DNA of 64,000 nucleotides from DATBLE01 sp963837265 (GCA_963837265.1 CAWIMQ010000004.1:1-64000), one strand, 5' to 3'. Positions 48,625-57,473 are shown, counted from the first letter of the stretch. Notes: generated by a model from the sequence alone, not told the origin. Program-made: numbers and translations.

Positions 48625-49639
48625 CGACGACCGTGCGGCGGGCGCGCAGCGGAGTCGCGTTGACACCACAGACGACCTCGTATCCGATCGTCGATGCGAC
48701 GCGCGCGTGATCGTCGGCGAGGACACCCTCGCCGATCAGCGTCACCGGCGTCCCGACGGGGAGCCCGGCCGGGAGCTCAACCGCGAACGAGTCCATCGAG
48801 ATCGTCCCGACCACCGTGCGGAGCTCGCCGCCGACGCGGACCGCCGTGCCCGTCAGGTCGCGCCGAAAGCCGTCCGCGTAGCCGACGGGGACGATGCCGA
48901 TCCAGGTCGGCCTCCGCGCCACGAACCTGCGCCCGTAGCCCGTGCTCTCACCCGCCTGGAGCAGCTTGACCCGGGCGAGCTCGCTCCGCCACGCGAGGGC
49001 AGGCTCGAGCCCGTCGTCAGCCGGATCGCCCCCGAACGGAGACAGCCCGTACAGGGCGATACCGCAGCGTGCCGCGTCGAACCGCGCGGACGGGAGCCGG
49101 AGCGTCGCCGCGCTGTTCGCGATGTGGCGGAGAAGGCCGGAGTACGGAGCCGTCGCCTCGCGGAACCGCTCGATCTGCCGCTCCGCGAACACCCGGTCCG
49201 AGTCGGCGGTCGCGAGGTGGGACATCAGCCCGACCACCTGCGTCGGCGGCGTCGGCAGCTCCGAGAGCCCGTAACGGCCCATGCCGGTGTCGAGCTTGAG
49301 ATGGACGGGGATCCGCTCGGGAAGCGGGCCGTCGTGCGAGACGGCGAGCTCGAGCCCCGCCTCGCGCGCCTGCGCAACCTCCTCGGGCGAGGCAGGCCCC
49401 ATCACCAGGATGCGGGCCGCCGGGAGCTCCGAGCGGAGAGCGAGCGCCTCCGGCACCGTGGCCGTGCACAGCCCCGCGGCGCCTGCGCCGAGCGCGCCGC
49501 CTGCGACGCTCGCCGCGCCGTGGCCGTAGCCGTCGGCCTTGACGACCGCCCACAGCTCGGCCCCGCCGAGAGCGTCGAGGAGCACCTTGGCGTTTCGCCG
49601 GACGGCGCCGAGGTCGATGGTGATCTCCGATCGCGGCAC
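48617..49639 (-). CDS. alr: Alanine racemase
   Basis: This PLP enzyme makes D-alanine for peptidoglycan. The 340-residue product has the PLP lysine in AVVKADGYGHGA (Lys34), LKLDTGMGRYG, RHIANSAATLRLP, and ARCGIALYGLSPFG. The C-terminal beta domain has IVPVGYADGFRRDL, where the tyrosine is the second catalytic base, and TISMDSFAVEL. It is slightly shorter than the usual 360-380 residues. It is within an operon with NAD(P)HX repair and acpS; the start at GTG 49639 follows the upstream stop by 10 bp. Confidence 0.95.
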   Translation of the reverse strand: MPRSEITIDLGAVRRNAKVLLDALGGAELWAVVKADGYGHGAASVAGGALGAGAAGLCTATVPEALALRSELPAARILVMGPASPEEVAQAREAGLELAVSHDGPLPERIPVHLKLDTGMGRYGLSELPTPPTQVVGLMSHLATADSDRVFAERQIERFREATAPYSGLLRHIANSAATLRLPSARFDAARCGIALYGLSPFGGDPADDGLEPALAWRSELARVKLLQAGESTGYGRRFVARRPTWIGIVPVGYADGFRRDLTGTAVRVGGELRTVVGTISMDSFAVELPAGLPVGTPVTLIGEGVLADDHARVASTIGYEVVCGVNATPLRARRTVVDG

Positions 49640-49649
49640 CCGTCCGTCC

Positions 49650-50993
49650 TCATTCGAGGGCGGCCGGCAGCAGGCCGACCACGTCTGAGGCGACCAGGCC
49701 GCGGGACGGCCCCAGCCGCGCGGCGACGTCGCAGGCGATTGCCCCGGCCGCCGCCGCGAGCCGCGCCTCCATGCCCTTGGAGAGGAAGGCGGCGATGACG
49801 CCGGTGAGGACGTCGCCCGTGCCGGCGGTCGCCAGCGACGGCGGTCCGAGCGCTGCGACCAGCACGCCTTCTCCCGGGGCGGCGACGAGCACGTCGGCGC
49901 CCTTCAGCAGGCAGACGCAGCGGAACCGGTCGGCCGCTTCGCGGACCGCGTCGAGCCGGTGCGCCGCCACCCAGGACGACTCGCGGTCGAGGAGCCGGCC
50001 GAGCTCGCCTTCGTGTGGGGTCAGCACCGCCGGCGCGCTCCGGTGGAACGGCTGGAGCCCGAAGAGCGCGTCCGCGTCGACGACGGCGGGGAGATCGGTC
50101 TCCTCGAGCAGGCGGCGCACGAGCGCCGACCGCTCGCCGGTGCGGCCGAGGCCCGGCCCGAGCGCGAGCGCGTCGTGGCGCTCCACTGCCTCCATCGCCT
50201 CGCCGAGCGGCCGCTTCACCGCCTCGACGAGCCGGGTCTCGAGCACCGGCAGAGACTCCTCGGGGGCGCAGACGGTCACGTAGCCCGCGTCGGCGCGAAA
50301 GGCGGCGGTGGCGGTCAGGCTCACCGCGCCGGTCGTGCCCGGCGCCCCGCCGACGACGAGCACCGCCCCCGCCGTGTACTTGGTGTCCTCGGGCTGCTTG
50401 CGCGGAACCAGGCCGAGCACCCCGCGGGTGACGAGACGGTGCTCGGTGTCCCGGTGCTCGAGGCCGATGTCGGCGAGCACGACGGCGCCCGCGTGGAACC
50501 GGCCGGGCGCGACCTCGAGCCCGACCTTGCGACCGTGCATCGTCACGGTCGCGTCGGCCCGGACGGCAGCTCCCGCGACCTCGCCGGTGTCGGCGTTCAC
50601 TCCCGACGGGAGGTCGACGGCCAGGACGGGCACGCCGGCGCCGTTCAGCTCGTCGATCAGCCGGGCCGCGTCGGGCCTCGGCTCGCCGCGGAAGCCGGTC
50701 CCGAACAGGGCGTCGATCAGCACCTCCCCCGTCGTCCCCTCCTTCGCCGACCGCCCCGCCGCACGGAGCACCTCGACGGCGATCCGCCCGTCGCCGCCGT
50801 TCGCCCCGCCGCCGCACACCACTCCGAACGAGCGCGCGTCCGGATAGCGTCGAAGGGCTTCCTCCGCGACCGCCCGGCCCGCACGCTCCATCAGGGCCGG
50901 AACGTCGTGCCCCGCCTCCGCCGCCCTCATCTCGTCGGCGTTGTAGAGCGGCTCGAGAAACCGCGCCTCGGTCGGGCCGCCGGCCTCAGACAC
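49650..50993 (-). CDS. nnr: Bifunctional NAD(P)H-hydrate epimerase/dehydratase
   Basis: The 447-residue two-domain repair enzyme has an N-terminal YjeF_N epimerase (ADEMRAAEAG, GVVCGGGANGGDGRIAVEVLRAAG, DALFGTGFRGEP, VDLPSGVNADTGEV) and a C-terminal ADP/ATP-dependent NAD(P)HX dehydratase of the ribokinase-like fold (GGAPGTTGAVSLTATAAFRADAGYVTV, ALGPGLGRTG, AVLTPHEGELGRLL, LKGADVLVA, LATAGTGDVLTGVIAAFLSKGM). It restores damaged hydrated NADH/NADPH. The start at GTG 50993 overlaps the acpS stop by 8 bp. Confidence 0.95.
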   Translation of the reverse strand: MSEAGGPTEARFLEPLYNADEMRAAEAGHDVPALMERAGRAVAEEALRRYPDARSFGVVCGGGANGGDGRIAVEVLRAAGRSAKEGTTGEVLIDALFGTGFRGEPRPDAARLIDELNGAGVPVLAVDLPSGVNADTGEVAGAAVRADATVTMHGRKVGLEVAPGRFHAGAVVLADIGLEHRDTEHRLVTRGVLGLVPRKQPEDTKYTAGAVLVVGGAPGTTGAVSLTATAAFRADAGYVTVCAPEESLPVLETRLVEAVKRPLGEAMEAVERHDALALGPGLGRTGERSALVRRLLEETDLPAVVDADALFGLQPFHRSAPAVLTPHEGELGRLLDRESSWVAAHRLDAVREAADRFRCVCLLKGADVLVAAPGEGVLVAALGPPSLATAGTGDVLTGVIAAFLSKGMEARLAAAAGAIACDVAARLGPSRGLVASDVVGLLPAALE

Positions 50994-51360
50994 CCGGGCC
51001 CTCGGCGGCGACGCAGACGGCGGCTGCGATCTCCCGCGAGTGGGTCATGGACAGGTCGAGCCGTGCCGCCCCGGCCCGCGCGGCCCAGGCGGCCACCCGC
51101 CCCGACAGCCGCACCTCCGGCTTCGGCCGGCCGGCAATCTCCACGTCCCGCCAGGCGAATGCGCGCGCGATCCCGAACCCGAGGGCCTTCCCGACCGCCT
51201 CCTTCCCGGCGAACCGGGCCGCGTAGTGCTGGGCGGGGTTCGGCCGCGAGTCGCAATAGCGCCGCTCGGCCTCGGTGAAGCATCGTTCCCGGAACGACGG
51301 GTGCCGCGTCAGCGCCCGGCGGACGCGCTCGATCTCGATCAGGTCGACGCCGACGGTCAC
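50986..51360 (-). CDS. acpS: Holo-[acyl-carrier-protein] synthase
   Basis: This enzyme transfers 4'-phosphopantetheine from CoA to acyl carrier protein. The 124-residue AcpS-type transferase has the Mg2+ ligands in VGVDLIEIERV (Asp6) and ARFAGKEAVGKALG (Glu in F-x-x-K-E-A), and a C-terminal LDLSMTHSREIAAAVCVA core strand. The length is typical of AcpS trimers. GTG 51360 overlaps the stop of the HAD phosphatase gene (GTGA). Confidence 0.95.
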   Translation of the reverse strand: MTVGVDLIEIERVRRALTRHPSFRERCFTEAERRYCDSRPNPAQHYAARFAGKEAVGKALGFGIARAFAWRDVEIAGRPKPEVRLSGRVAAWAARAGAARLDLSMTHSREIAAAVCVAAEGPGV

Positions 51361-52133
51361 AGCGTACGCTCCAGCCACTCCGGGAGATAGGCGATCGAGC
51401 TGAGCACCGCCTCCGGTACGACGGTGGAGCGCTCGAGCTCGTCCGGCCTGAACTTCCCGGTTCGCACCAGGACGGTCCTGAGCCCGAACCGCTGCGCGCC
51501 GCCGATGTCGGCGTCGAGGTCGTCGCCGACCATCCAGGTGAGCTCCGGCTCGGCGTCGAGCGCGTCGAGCGCGGCCTCGAAATACGCCCGGCTCGGCTTG
51601 CCGAGCACGGTCGCCTCGACTCCCGCGGCGTACTCGAGCCCGGCGACGAAGGCGCCGGAGTCGAGGAGGGGCCCCCGCGAGGTCTGCCACCACTGGTTCT
51701 TGTGCAGGCAGTACAGCTCGGCCCCGAGCTCGAGCTCTGCGAAGGCACGTGCAAGGTTCATGTAGCTGAAGACCCGGCCCGTCTCCTCGGTCTCGTCGGC
51801 GCCGCCGAGCAGCACCGCGTCCGCCCCCTCGCCGACGAGCTCGATCGCCGCCAGATCCTCGACGAGCGCGCCCATCACGAGCGCGACCACGCGCCGCCCG
51901 GCGAGAGCACGCGCGGCCGCCGCTGCGGTCGTCTGCAGCTCCTCGTCGTCGAGCTCGATCCCGCACGAGCGCAGCTCCCCGGCCAGCGTGCTGCGCGCGC
52001 GGGTCGTGTTGTTCGTGACGAACCTGATGCGGTGCCCCATCCGGCGGAGCTCTGCGACAGCGTCGGCGGCACCCGGGATCGGCTCACCCGAGACGTGGAG
52101 GACACCGTCGACGTCGAGCAGCATTGCCGCCAT
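51357..52133 (-). CDS. HAD-family phosphatase, NagD/PGPase type IIA
   Basis: The 258-residue HAD hydrolase has motif I LLDVDGVLHVSG (DxDG), motif II FVTNNTTRARSTLAGELRSCGIE typical of subclass IIA, motif III lysine in VLGKPSRAYFEAALDALD, and motif IV WMVGDDLDADIGGAQRFGLRTVLVRTGKF. Relatives remove phosphate from sugar phosphates, nucleotides or 2-phosphoglycolate. ATG 52133 starts the seven-gene leftward operon and has a TAGACT box 8 nt upstream. The upstream in-frame extension runs through repeats of the divergent arfB gene and was rejected. Confidence 0.9.
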   Translation of the reverse strand: MAAMLLDVDGVLHVSGEPIPGAADAVAELRRMGHRIRFVTNNTTRARSTLAGELRSCGIELDDEELQTTAAAAARALAGRRVVALVMGALVEDLAAIELVGEGADAVLLGGADETEETGRVFSYMNLARAFAELELGAELYCLHKNQWWQTSRGPLLDSGAFVAGLEYAAGVEATVLGKPSRAYFEAALDALDAEPELTWMVGDDLDADIGGAQRFGLRTVLVRTGKFRPDELERSTVVPEAVLSSIAYLPEWLERTL

Positions 52134-52141
52134 GCCCGCCG

Positions 52142-52151
52142 AGTCTATGCT
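52142..52151. promoter_or_regulatory. Overlapping divergent -10 boxes (HAD operon / arfB)
   Basis: Minus strand TAGACT (52142-52147), 8 nt before ATG 52133. Plus strand TATGCT (52146-52151), 6 nt before GTG 52158. The two share two base pairs. Confidence 0.5.
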
Positions 52152-52157
52152 GCTGAC

Positions 52158-52679
52158 GTGGCTTCGCCACGTCACGCAGCGCACCGGTCGCACGAAGACA
52201 AACCCGCCGCGGCCGGCTTTCTGCCCGAGGCTTCGCCACGTCACGCAGTGCACCGGTCGCACGAAGACAAACCCGCCGCGGCCGGCTTTCGCGTCACCCG
52301 CTCGGTGACCCTTCCCGTCAGCGACATCGAGCTGCGGTTCTCGCGGTCGAGCGGCCCGGGAGGCCAGCACGCGCAGCGCTCGGAGACACGGGTGGAGGCG
52401 CTCCTCGACGTCGAGTCCTCTTCGGCGCTCACGCCCGCCCAGAAGCGGCGCGTGACGGGCCGTGCCGGCCCCGTGCTCCGGGCGGTTGCGCAGGACGAGC
52501 GGAGCCAGTGGCGAAATCGAGACCTGGCCGTGGAGCGGCTCGTCGAAGCCCTTCGCGCCGCGCTCCGCGTCGAGCGCCCCCGGGTGCCGACGAAGCCGAC
52601 CGCGGCCGTGCGCGAGCGGCGCCTCGAGGAGAAGCGGCGACGCTCGGAGACGAAGCGGCTCCGCCGGCCGCCGTCGTAA
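52158..52679 (+). CDS. arfB: Peptidyl-tRNA hydrolase ArfB-like ribosome rescue factor with duplicated N-terminal segment
   Basis: The core matches ArfB/YaeJ, which frees stalled ribosomes: SDIELRFSRSSGPGGQHAQRSETRVEALLDV carries the GGQ motif, followed by a helical domain and a basic C-terminal tail (RRLEEKRRRSETKRLRR) that enters the mRNA channel. The full frame from GTG 52158 is 173 residues, but the first 48 are two copies of a 23-residue segment ASPRHA(A/V)HRSHEDKPAAAGF, foreign to the family. GTG 52305 would give a normal 124-residue protein. The promoter lies just before 52158, so either the repeat is translated or it forms a leader. Confidence 0.85.
   Translation: MASPRHAAHRSHEDKPAAAGFLPEASPRHAVHRSHEDKPAAAGFRVTRSVTLPVSDIELRFSRSSGPGGQHAQRSETRVEALLDVESSSALTPAQKRRVTGRAGPVLRAVAQDERSQWRNRDLAVERLVEALRAALRVERPRVPTKPTAAVRERRLEEKRRRSETKRLRRPPS
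52161..52298 (+). repeat. Two direct 69-bp repeats at the 5' end of arfB
   Basis: Copies 52161-52229 and 52230-52298 start GCTTCGCCACGTCACGCAG and differ at only a few bases, mostly at the 3' end. The period of 69 (23 codons) keeps the frame. Confidence 0.85.
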
Positions 52680-52762
52680 AGCGTGTGTAAGAACCGGCTG
52701 TGCGAGGCACAGCCCTCGCTAGTCTGTCCAAGCCGTTTCCGACGCCGAAGGAGCTCCAGCTG

Positions 52763-54178
52763 ATGCGACTGCGCTTGTTCCTCGTCTTCTCGGCCTGCGC
52801 GCTTGCGGTCGTCTTCCCGACCGCCGCGTCGGCTCAGCCTCGCATGCTCATCGGATTCCAGGACGATCCGAGCCTGCGCTGGCGCGACGACCGTCTCGCC
52901 GTGTTCGACCTCGCACAGCAGGCGAATGCGGGCATCGTCCGCACGACGGTCTACTGGTCGCGGATCGCGCAGGCGCGTCCCGCCAACGCCGCGAACCCGT
53001 TCGACCCCGCCTACCGCTTCGACGACCTCGACGAGTTCGTCCGCAACGCGGGGCTGCACGGCATGGAGGTCATGCTCACGATCTGGGGCACGCCCGCCTG
53101 GGCGAACGGCGGCCGGGGCCAGAACTACGCGCCGACCCGGTATTCCGATCTCCAGAACTTCGCCAGGGCGCTCGCCACACGCTACTCCGGCCGGTACACC
53201 GGCTACCCGTTCGTGCGCTACTACACGGTCTGGAACGAGTCGAATCTCGGCCAGTTCCTCTCGCCGCAGTACAACGCGAAGGGCACGCCGGTCGCCCCGA
53301 CGATCTACGCGAGGCTCTACCGGGCCGCGTACGCCGGGATCAAGACGGGCAACCAGCGGGCGCTCGTCGGCATCGGCGAGACCTCCGCACGCGGTCGTGA
53401 CAAGTTCCTCGGCAGGAAAGGGACGCAGGAGACCGAGTCGCCCGGGAAGTTCGCCGAGCTGCTCTCGAAGCAGCGTCCCGTGCTCAGGTTCGACGCATGG
53501 TCGCACCATCCGTATCCGACCGCGATCAACGCGAAGCCGACGCAGAAGGTGCGTTGGCCGAACGTCACCCTCACCCAGCTGCCGATGTTCGAGTCTTCGA
53601 TCGAGCGCTGGTTCAAGCGGAAGGACATCCCGGTCTGGATCACCGAGTACGGCCACCAGACGAAGCCGGAGGAGCCGAAGGGCGTCACCTACGCCCAGCA
53701 GGCCGCCTACCTGAGACAGGCGCTGATCATCGCGGCAAAGGACCCGAAGGTCCAGATCTTCATCTGGTTCATCCTCCGCGACGACCCGACGAGCACGTGG
53801 CAGAGCGGCCTCCTGCAGCGCGACGGCGTCAGGAAGCCCTCGTACGCCTCGTTCGCCGGGCTCGCCAGGACGTTCGACGGGAGGAACCCGCAGATCTTCG
53901 TCAAGCCGGGCGTGTCGAACCCCCTCGTGCGGTTCTCGGCGATCGAGCTCGCGTCGCGCTCCGGCATCGGGGCGAACGTCGGGCTGACGATCGCCGTGTA
54001 CGACAACGGCAAGGTGATCAAGACGGCCCAGCCGCTGACGAAGATCGCCGTCGACGGATGGATCTCCTTCAGGGCGCCGATCAAGACGGTCAAGAACCAC
54101 ACGTACCAGATCACGATCGCGGCGATCGACCAGAACGGGAACCGAGTCGATCGCTCGGTCCTGCTGCGCGTGATGTGA
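52763..54178 (+). CDS. Secreted glycoside hydrolase (clan GH-A-like, cellulase/xylosidase-type)
   Basis: The 471-residue protein has a signal peptide (LFLVFSACALAVVFPTAASA, cut after ASA) and a TIM-barrel catalytic domain. Clan GH-A landmarks are RTTVYWSRIAQARP, the acid/base glutamate in YYTVWNESNLGQF (W-N-E), WSHHPYPT, and the nucleophile in VWITEYGHQT. A C-terminal beta domain (about 370-471) could bind carbohydrate. The GH family (39, 5 or 42-like) cannot be settled by eye. ATG 52763 has AAGGAG 10 nt upstream; a TAGTCT box near 52719 may be its promoter. Confidence 0.83.
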   Translation: MRLRLFLVFSACALAVVFPTAASAQPRMLIGFQDDPSLRWRDDRLAVFDLAQQANAGIVRTTVYWSRIAQARPANAANPFDPAYRFDDLDEFVRNAGLHGMEVMLTIWGTPAWANGGRGQNYAPTRYSDLQNFARALATRYSGRYTGYPFVRYYTVWNESNLGQFLSPQYNAKGTPVAPTIYARLYRAAYAGIKTGNQRALVGIGETSARGRDKFLGRKGTQETESPGKFAELLSKQRPVLRFDAWSHHPYPTAINAKPTQKVRWPNVTLTQLPMFESSIERWFKRKDIPVWITEYGHQTKPEEPKGVTYAQQAAYLRQALIIAAKDPKVQIFIWFILRDDPTSTWQSGLLQRDGVRKPSYASFAGLARTFDGRNPQIFVKPGVSNPLVRFSAIELASRSGIGANVGLTIAVYDNGKVIKTAQPLTKIAVDGWISFRAPIKTVKNHTYQITIAAIDQNGNRVDRSVLLRVM

Positions 54179-54190
54179 GCGGAGCGAGAG

Positions 54191-54220
54191 GAGGGGGGCG
54201 CGGGCATCTGCCCGCCCCTC
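54191..54220. terminator. Hairpin between convergent genes
   Basis: CGGGC (54201-54205) pairs with GCCCG (54210-54214). GAGGGG (54191-54196) with CCCCTC (54215-54220) extends the stem past a bulge. It may end both the hydrolase and glmS transcripts. Confidence 0.5.
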
Positions 54221-54231
54221 CAACTCGCCCG

Positions 54232-56058
54232 CTACTCGACCGTGACGGTCTTGGCCAGGTTTCGAGGCTGGTCGACGTTCAGACCGCGCAGGCGGGCGAT
54301 CCGGTAGGCGAGGAGCTGCAGCGGCAGGACGGCGAGCGCCGCCTGCAGGAAGTTCGGCGTCTTCGGGACGTAGATCACGTCGTCCGCGTGGTGCTGGATG
54401 TCCTCGTTACCGTCGGTCGCGATCGCGATCACCTTCGCGCCTCGTGCCCGTGTCTCCTGGATGTTCGAGACGATCTTGTCGTACACGTGGATGTTGGTCG
54501 CGACCACGACCACCGGCGTCCCCTCCTCGAGCAGCGCGATCGGCCCGTGCTTCATCTCGCCGGCGGAGTAGGCCTCGGTCGGGATGTACGAGATCTCCTT
54601 CAGCTTCAGCGCGCCCTCGAGCGCGACCGGGAGGCCGATGTGGCGGCCGAGGTAGAGGAAGAAGGGGCACTCGTAGTAGCGCCGCGCGATCTCCTCGATC
54701 GGATGGTCGCCGTCCAGGAACTCGGCGATCCGCTCGGGAAGCTCGTGGAGCCTGTCGAGGATGAAGTCGATCTGGTCCGGCGGCAGCGTCCTCCGCACCT
54801 CGGCCAGCTTGAGGGCGATCAGCGAGAGCAGCGCGATCTGTGCGGTGAACGTCTTCGAGGCGGCCACGCCGACCTCGAGGCCGCAGCGCGTGTAGAGGAC
54901 GGCGTCGGCCTCTCTGGTGATCTGAGTGCCCATCAGGTTCGTGATCGCGAGGGTGCGCGCGCCGCGCTCGCGGGCCAGCTTCATCGCGTTCACCGTGTCG
55001 CGCGTCTCGCCCGACTGGGAGATGCCGACCACGAGCGTGTCCCTGCTGAGCACCGGGTTCCGGTAGATCCACTCGCTGGCGATGTCCGGCTCCACCGGCA
55101 CCCGCGCCCACTCCTCGACGATGTAGCGGCCGACGACGCCGGCGTGGTACGCGCTGCCTGCGGCGACGACGACGATCCGGCGGAGGTTCTGGATCTCCAC
55201 CTCCGAGAGGCCGATGTTCTCGAGCACGAGATGGTGGCCGCGCACGCGGTCGCCGATCGTCTCGCGGACGGCCTCGGGTTGCTCGTAGATCTCCTTCAGC
55301 ATGAACGTCTCGTAGCCGGACTTCTCCGCGCTCTCGTCGTCCCAGTCGACCTCGGTCACCGGGGAGTCGACCTGCTCGCCGTCCGGGCCGTGGAACACGG
55401 CGCCGTCGGGGCGGAGCTCGACCACCTGGTGGTCGTCGATGAACTGCACGCGGCGCGTCTCCGGCAGGAAGGCGGCGATCGAGGAGGCGAGGAACATCTC
55501 GCCGTCCCCGACGCCGACGACGAGCGGAGTCTGACAGCGCGCGCCGACGAGAGTCCCCTCGTGGTCCGCGTGGACGACGACGAACGAGAAGTGCCCTTCC
55601 AGCTGCTCGTAGGCGCGTCGGACAGCGGCGACGAGGTCTCCGTCGTAGTGACGCTCGATCAGGTGCGCGACCACCTCGGCGTCGGTCTCAGACGAGAAGG
55701 TGTGGCCGTCGCGGACGAGCGAATCCGTCAGCTCGCGGTAGTTCTCGACGATTCCGTTGAGGACGATCGAGATCCGCCCGGGCTCGCAGCCGGTCAGCGG
55801 ATGGGCGTTCTCCAGCGAGACGCGGCCGTGCGTCGCCCACCGGGTATGGCCGACGCCGGTCGTGCAGGACGACCGGTGCGACTCCGTCTCCTGCTTCAGC
55901 TTCTGGAGGTTGCCGACGACGCGAACGTGCTCGAGGCGGTTCCGCTCGAGCAGGGCGATCCCGGCCGAGTCGTAGCCGCGGTACTCGAGGCGCTCAAGCC
56001 CCTGCAGGAGCAGCTGCTTACAGGGCCGCCGACCGACGTATCCGATGATCCCGCACAC
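54232..56058 (-). CDS. glmS: Glutamine--fructose-6-phosphate aminotransferase
   Basis: This enzyme makes glucosamine-6-phosphate, the first step toward UDP-GlcNAc. The 608-residue protein begins Met-Cys-Gly-Ile, so Cys2 is the glutaminase nucleophile. It shows GHTRWATHGRVS and ENAHPLTG in the GATase domain, and two SIS domains with VAAGSAYHAGVVGRYIVEEWARVPVEPDIASEW, SQSGETRDT and EVGVAASKTFTAQ, ending DQPRNLAKTVTVE. There is no sign of a glmS ribozyme upstream. It follows glmM with an 82-bp gap on the same strand. Confidence 0.97.
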   Translation of the reverse strand: MCGIIGYVGRRPCKQLLLQGLERLEYRGYDSAGIALLERNRLEHVRVVGNLQKLKQETESHRSSCTTGVGHTRWATHGRVSLENAHPLTGCEPGRISIVLNGIVENYRELTDSLVRDGHTFSSETDAEVVAHLIERHYDGDLVAAVRRAYEQLEGHFSFVVVHADHEGTLVGARCQTPLVVGVGDGEMFLASSIAAFLPETRRVQFIDDHQVVELRPDGAVFHGPDGEQVDSPVTEVDWDDESAEKSGYETFMLKEIYEQPEAVRETIGDRVRGHHLVLENIGLSEVEIQNLRRIVVVAAGSAYHAGVVGRYIVEEWARVPVEPDIASEWIYRNPVLSRDTLVVGISQSGETRDTVNAMKLARERGARTLAITNLMGTQITREADAVLYTRCGLEVGVAASKTFTAQIALLSLIALKLAEVRRTLPPDQIDFILDRLHELPERIAEFLDGDHPIEEIARRYYECPFFLYLGRHIGLPVALEGALKLKEISYIPTEAYSAGEMKHGPIALLEEGTPVVVVATNIHVYDKIVSNIQETRARGAKVIAIATDGNEDIQHHADDVIYVPKTPNFLQAALAVLPLQLLAYRIARLRGLNVDQPRNLAKTVTVE

Positions 56059-56120
56059 GTGGCGCTCCTTCCAGAGAATCGACAGCTCGTTCCGAAAACG
56101 CGACGAGCCCGGCTTCTCGC

Positions 56121-56140
56121 CCGCCCCCTCGTCGGGGCGG
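56121..56140 (-). terminator. Hairpin between glmM and glmS
   Basis: CCGCCCC (56121-56127) pairs with GGGGCGG (56134-56140), right after the glmM stop. There is no T-tract. It could reduce read-through or stabilise the mRNA end. Confidence 0.4.
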
Positions 56141-57409
56141 TCAGCCGAGCTCGCTCGTTACGAGCGCGGTGATGCTAGCACAGAGGTCCGCGGCCTCCTT
56201 CTCGCTCTCGGCCTCGGCGAGGACACGGATCACCGGCTCCGTTCCGGACGCGCGCACCAGGACACGGCCGCGTCCGGCGAGCCGCCCGTTCACCTGCGCG
56301 ACCTCGTGTCGCAGTGCGTCACTCAACTCGCGCCGCGCGACCAGGACGTTCTCCTTCACCTGCGGGTAGCGCTCCAGCACGGAGGCCGCCTGGGCGAGCG
56401 GCGTGCCGCGAAGGGCGCCGCAGAGCAGCAGCGCGCCGGCGAGCCCGTCGCCCGTCACGTGCCCGTCGAGGTAGATCAGGTGGCCCGACTGCTCCCCGCC
56501 GAGGACGGCCCGTTCGCGGCGGAGGGCCTCGAGCACGTACCGGTCGCCGACGTCGGTGGTGACGACCCGGATGCCGCGCTCTTCCATCAGCCGGTGGAAG
56601 CCCAGGTTGGTCATCGCCGTGACCACGACCTGGTCGACGTCGAGGTCAAGGGCGAGCACGGCCAGGATCTGGTCGCCGTCGAGCGCCCGCCCCTCGGCGT
56701 CCACCGCCAGGACGCGGTCGCCGTCGCCGTCGAACGCGACTCCGAGGTCGAGCCGCCGCTCGCGCACGAGCTTCTGGAGGGCGCGCAGGTCGGTCGCGCC
56801 GCACTCGACGTTGATGTTCGTGCCGTCCGGGCTCACGCCGATCGCGATCACCTCGGCCCCCGTTTGCTCGAACGCTCGAGGCGCGATCCGGGAGTAGGCG
56901 CCGTTGGCGCAGTCGACTCCGATCCTGAGACCGGCCAGGTCGGGACCAAAACGATCGAGTACGTGGTCGAGGTAGCTGTCGACCGCGATCTCGATGTCGT
57001 CGATCCTTCCTCGGTCGGGATCCTTCGGCGGGGATTCGAGCAAGGCCTCGATCGCCTCCTCGTCGGCGTCCGTCAGCTTGCTGCCGGTCCTGTCGAAGAA
57101 CTTGACGCCGTTGTACTCGGGCGGGTTGTGCGAGGCGGAGATGACCACGCCGAGGTCGAGCCTCAGCAGCGCGACTGCAGGCGTGGGCAGCACGCCGGCC
57201 AGCACCGCGTTCCCGCCGGCGGAGGCGACCCCGCTCGCGAAGGCGCGCTCGAGCTCGAGGCCGGAGGCGCGGGTGTCGCGGCCGATGAGCACCGCGCCGC
57301 CGCCGACCCACAGCGCGGCCGCGCGCCCGAGCCGCTCGACGAGCTGCGGCGTCAGATCCTCCCCGACAACGCCGCGAACGCCGTCTGTTCCGAAGTATCT
57401 CCGTGCCAT
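56141..57409 (-). CDS. glmM: Phosphoglucosamine mutase
   Basis: It isomerises glucosamine-6-phosphate to glucosamine-1-phosphate, feeding UDP-GlcNAc and peptidoglycan. The 422-residue phosphohexomutase has FGTDGVRGVVGE at the N-terminus, the phospho-serine in GVVISASHNPPEYNGVKFF, the Mg2+ loop GVAFDGDGDRVLAVD, the sugar-binding GGEQSGHLIYL, and the phosphate-binding RASGTEPVIRVLAE near the end. It is about 20 residues shorter than E. coli GlmM. It lies between rpsI and glmS on the same strand. Confidence 0.96.
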   Translation of the reverse strand: MARRYFGTDGVRGVVGEDLTPQLVERLGRAAALWVGGGAVLIGRDTRASGLELERAFASGVASAGGNAVLAGVLPTPAVALLRLDLGVVISASHNPPEYNGVKFFDRTGSKLTDADEEAIEALLESPPKDPDRGRIDDIEIAVDSYLDHVLDRFGPDLAGLRIGVDCANGAYSRIAPRAFEQTGAEVIAIGVSPDGTNINVECGATDLRALQKLVRERRLDLGVAFDGDGDRVLAVDAEGRALDGDQILAVLALDLDVDQVVVTAMTNLGFHRLMEERGIRVVTTDVGDRYVLEALRRERAVLGGEQSGHLIYLDGHVTGDGLAGALLLCGALRGTPLAQAASVLERYPQVKENVLVARRELSDALRHEVAQVNGRLAGRGRVLVRASGTEPVIRVLAEAESEKEAADLCASITALVTSELG

Positions 57410-57473
57410 CGATCGAGCGAGCTTGAGTGCGCACCGCAGACCCGCGACGCGCCGAAGGCGCAGCTTCGAGCGC

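Noticed and set aside
56059..56140. glmS ribozyme upstream of glmS
   Set aside because: The gap is only 82 bp with one simple hairpin; no ribozyme core could fit or be seen.
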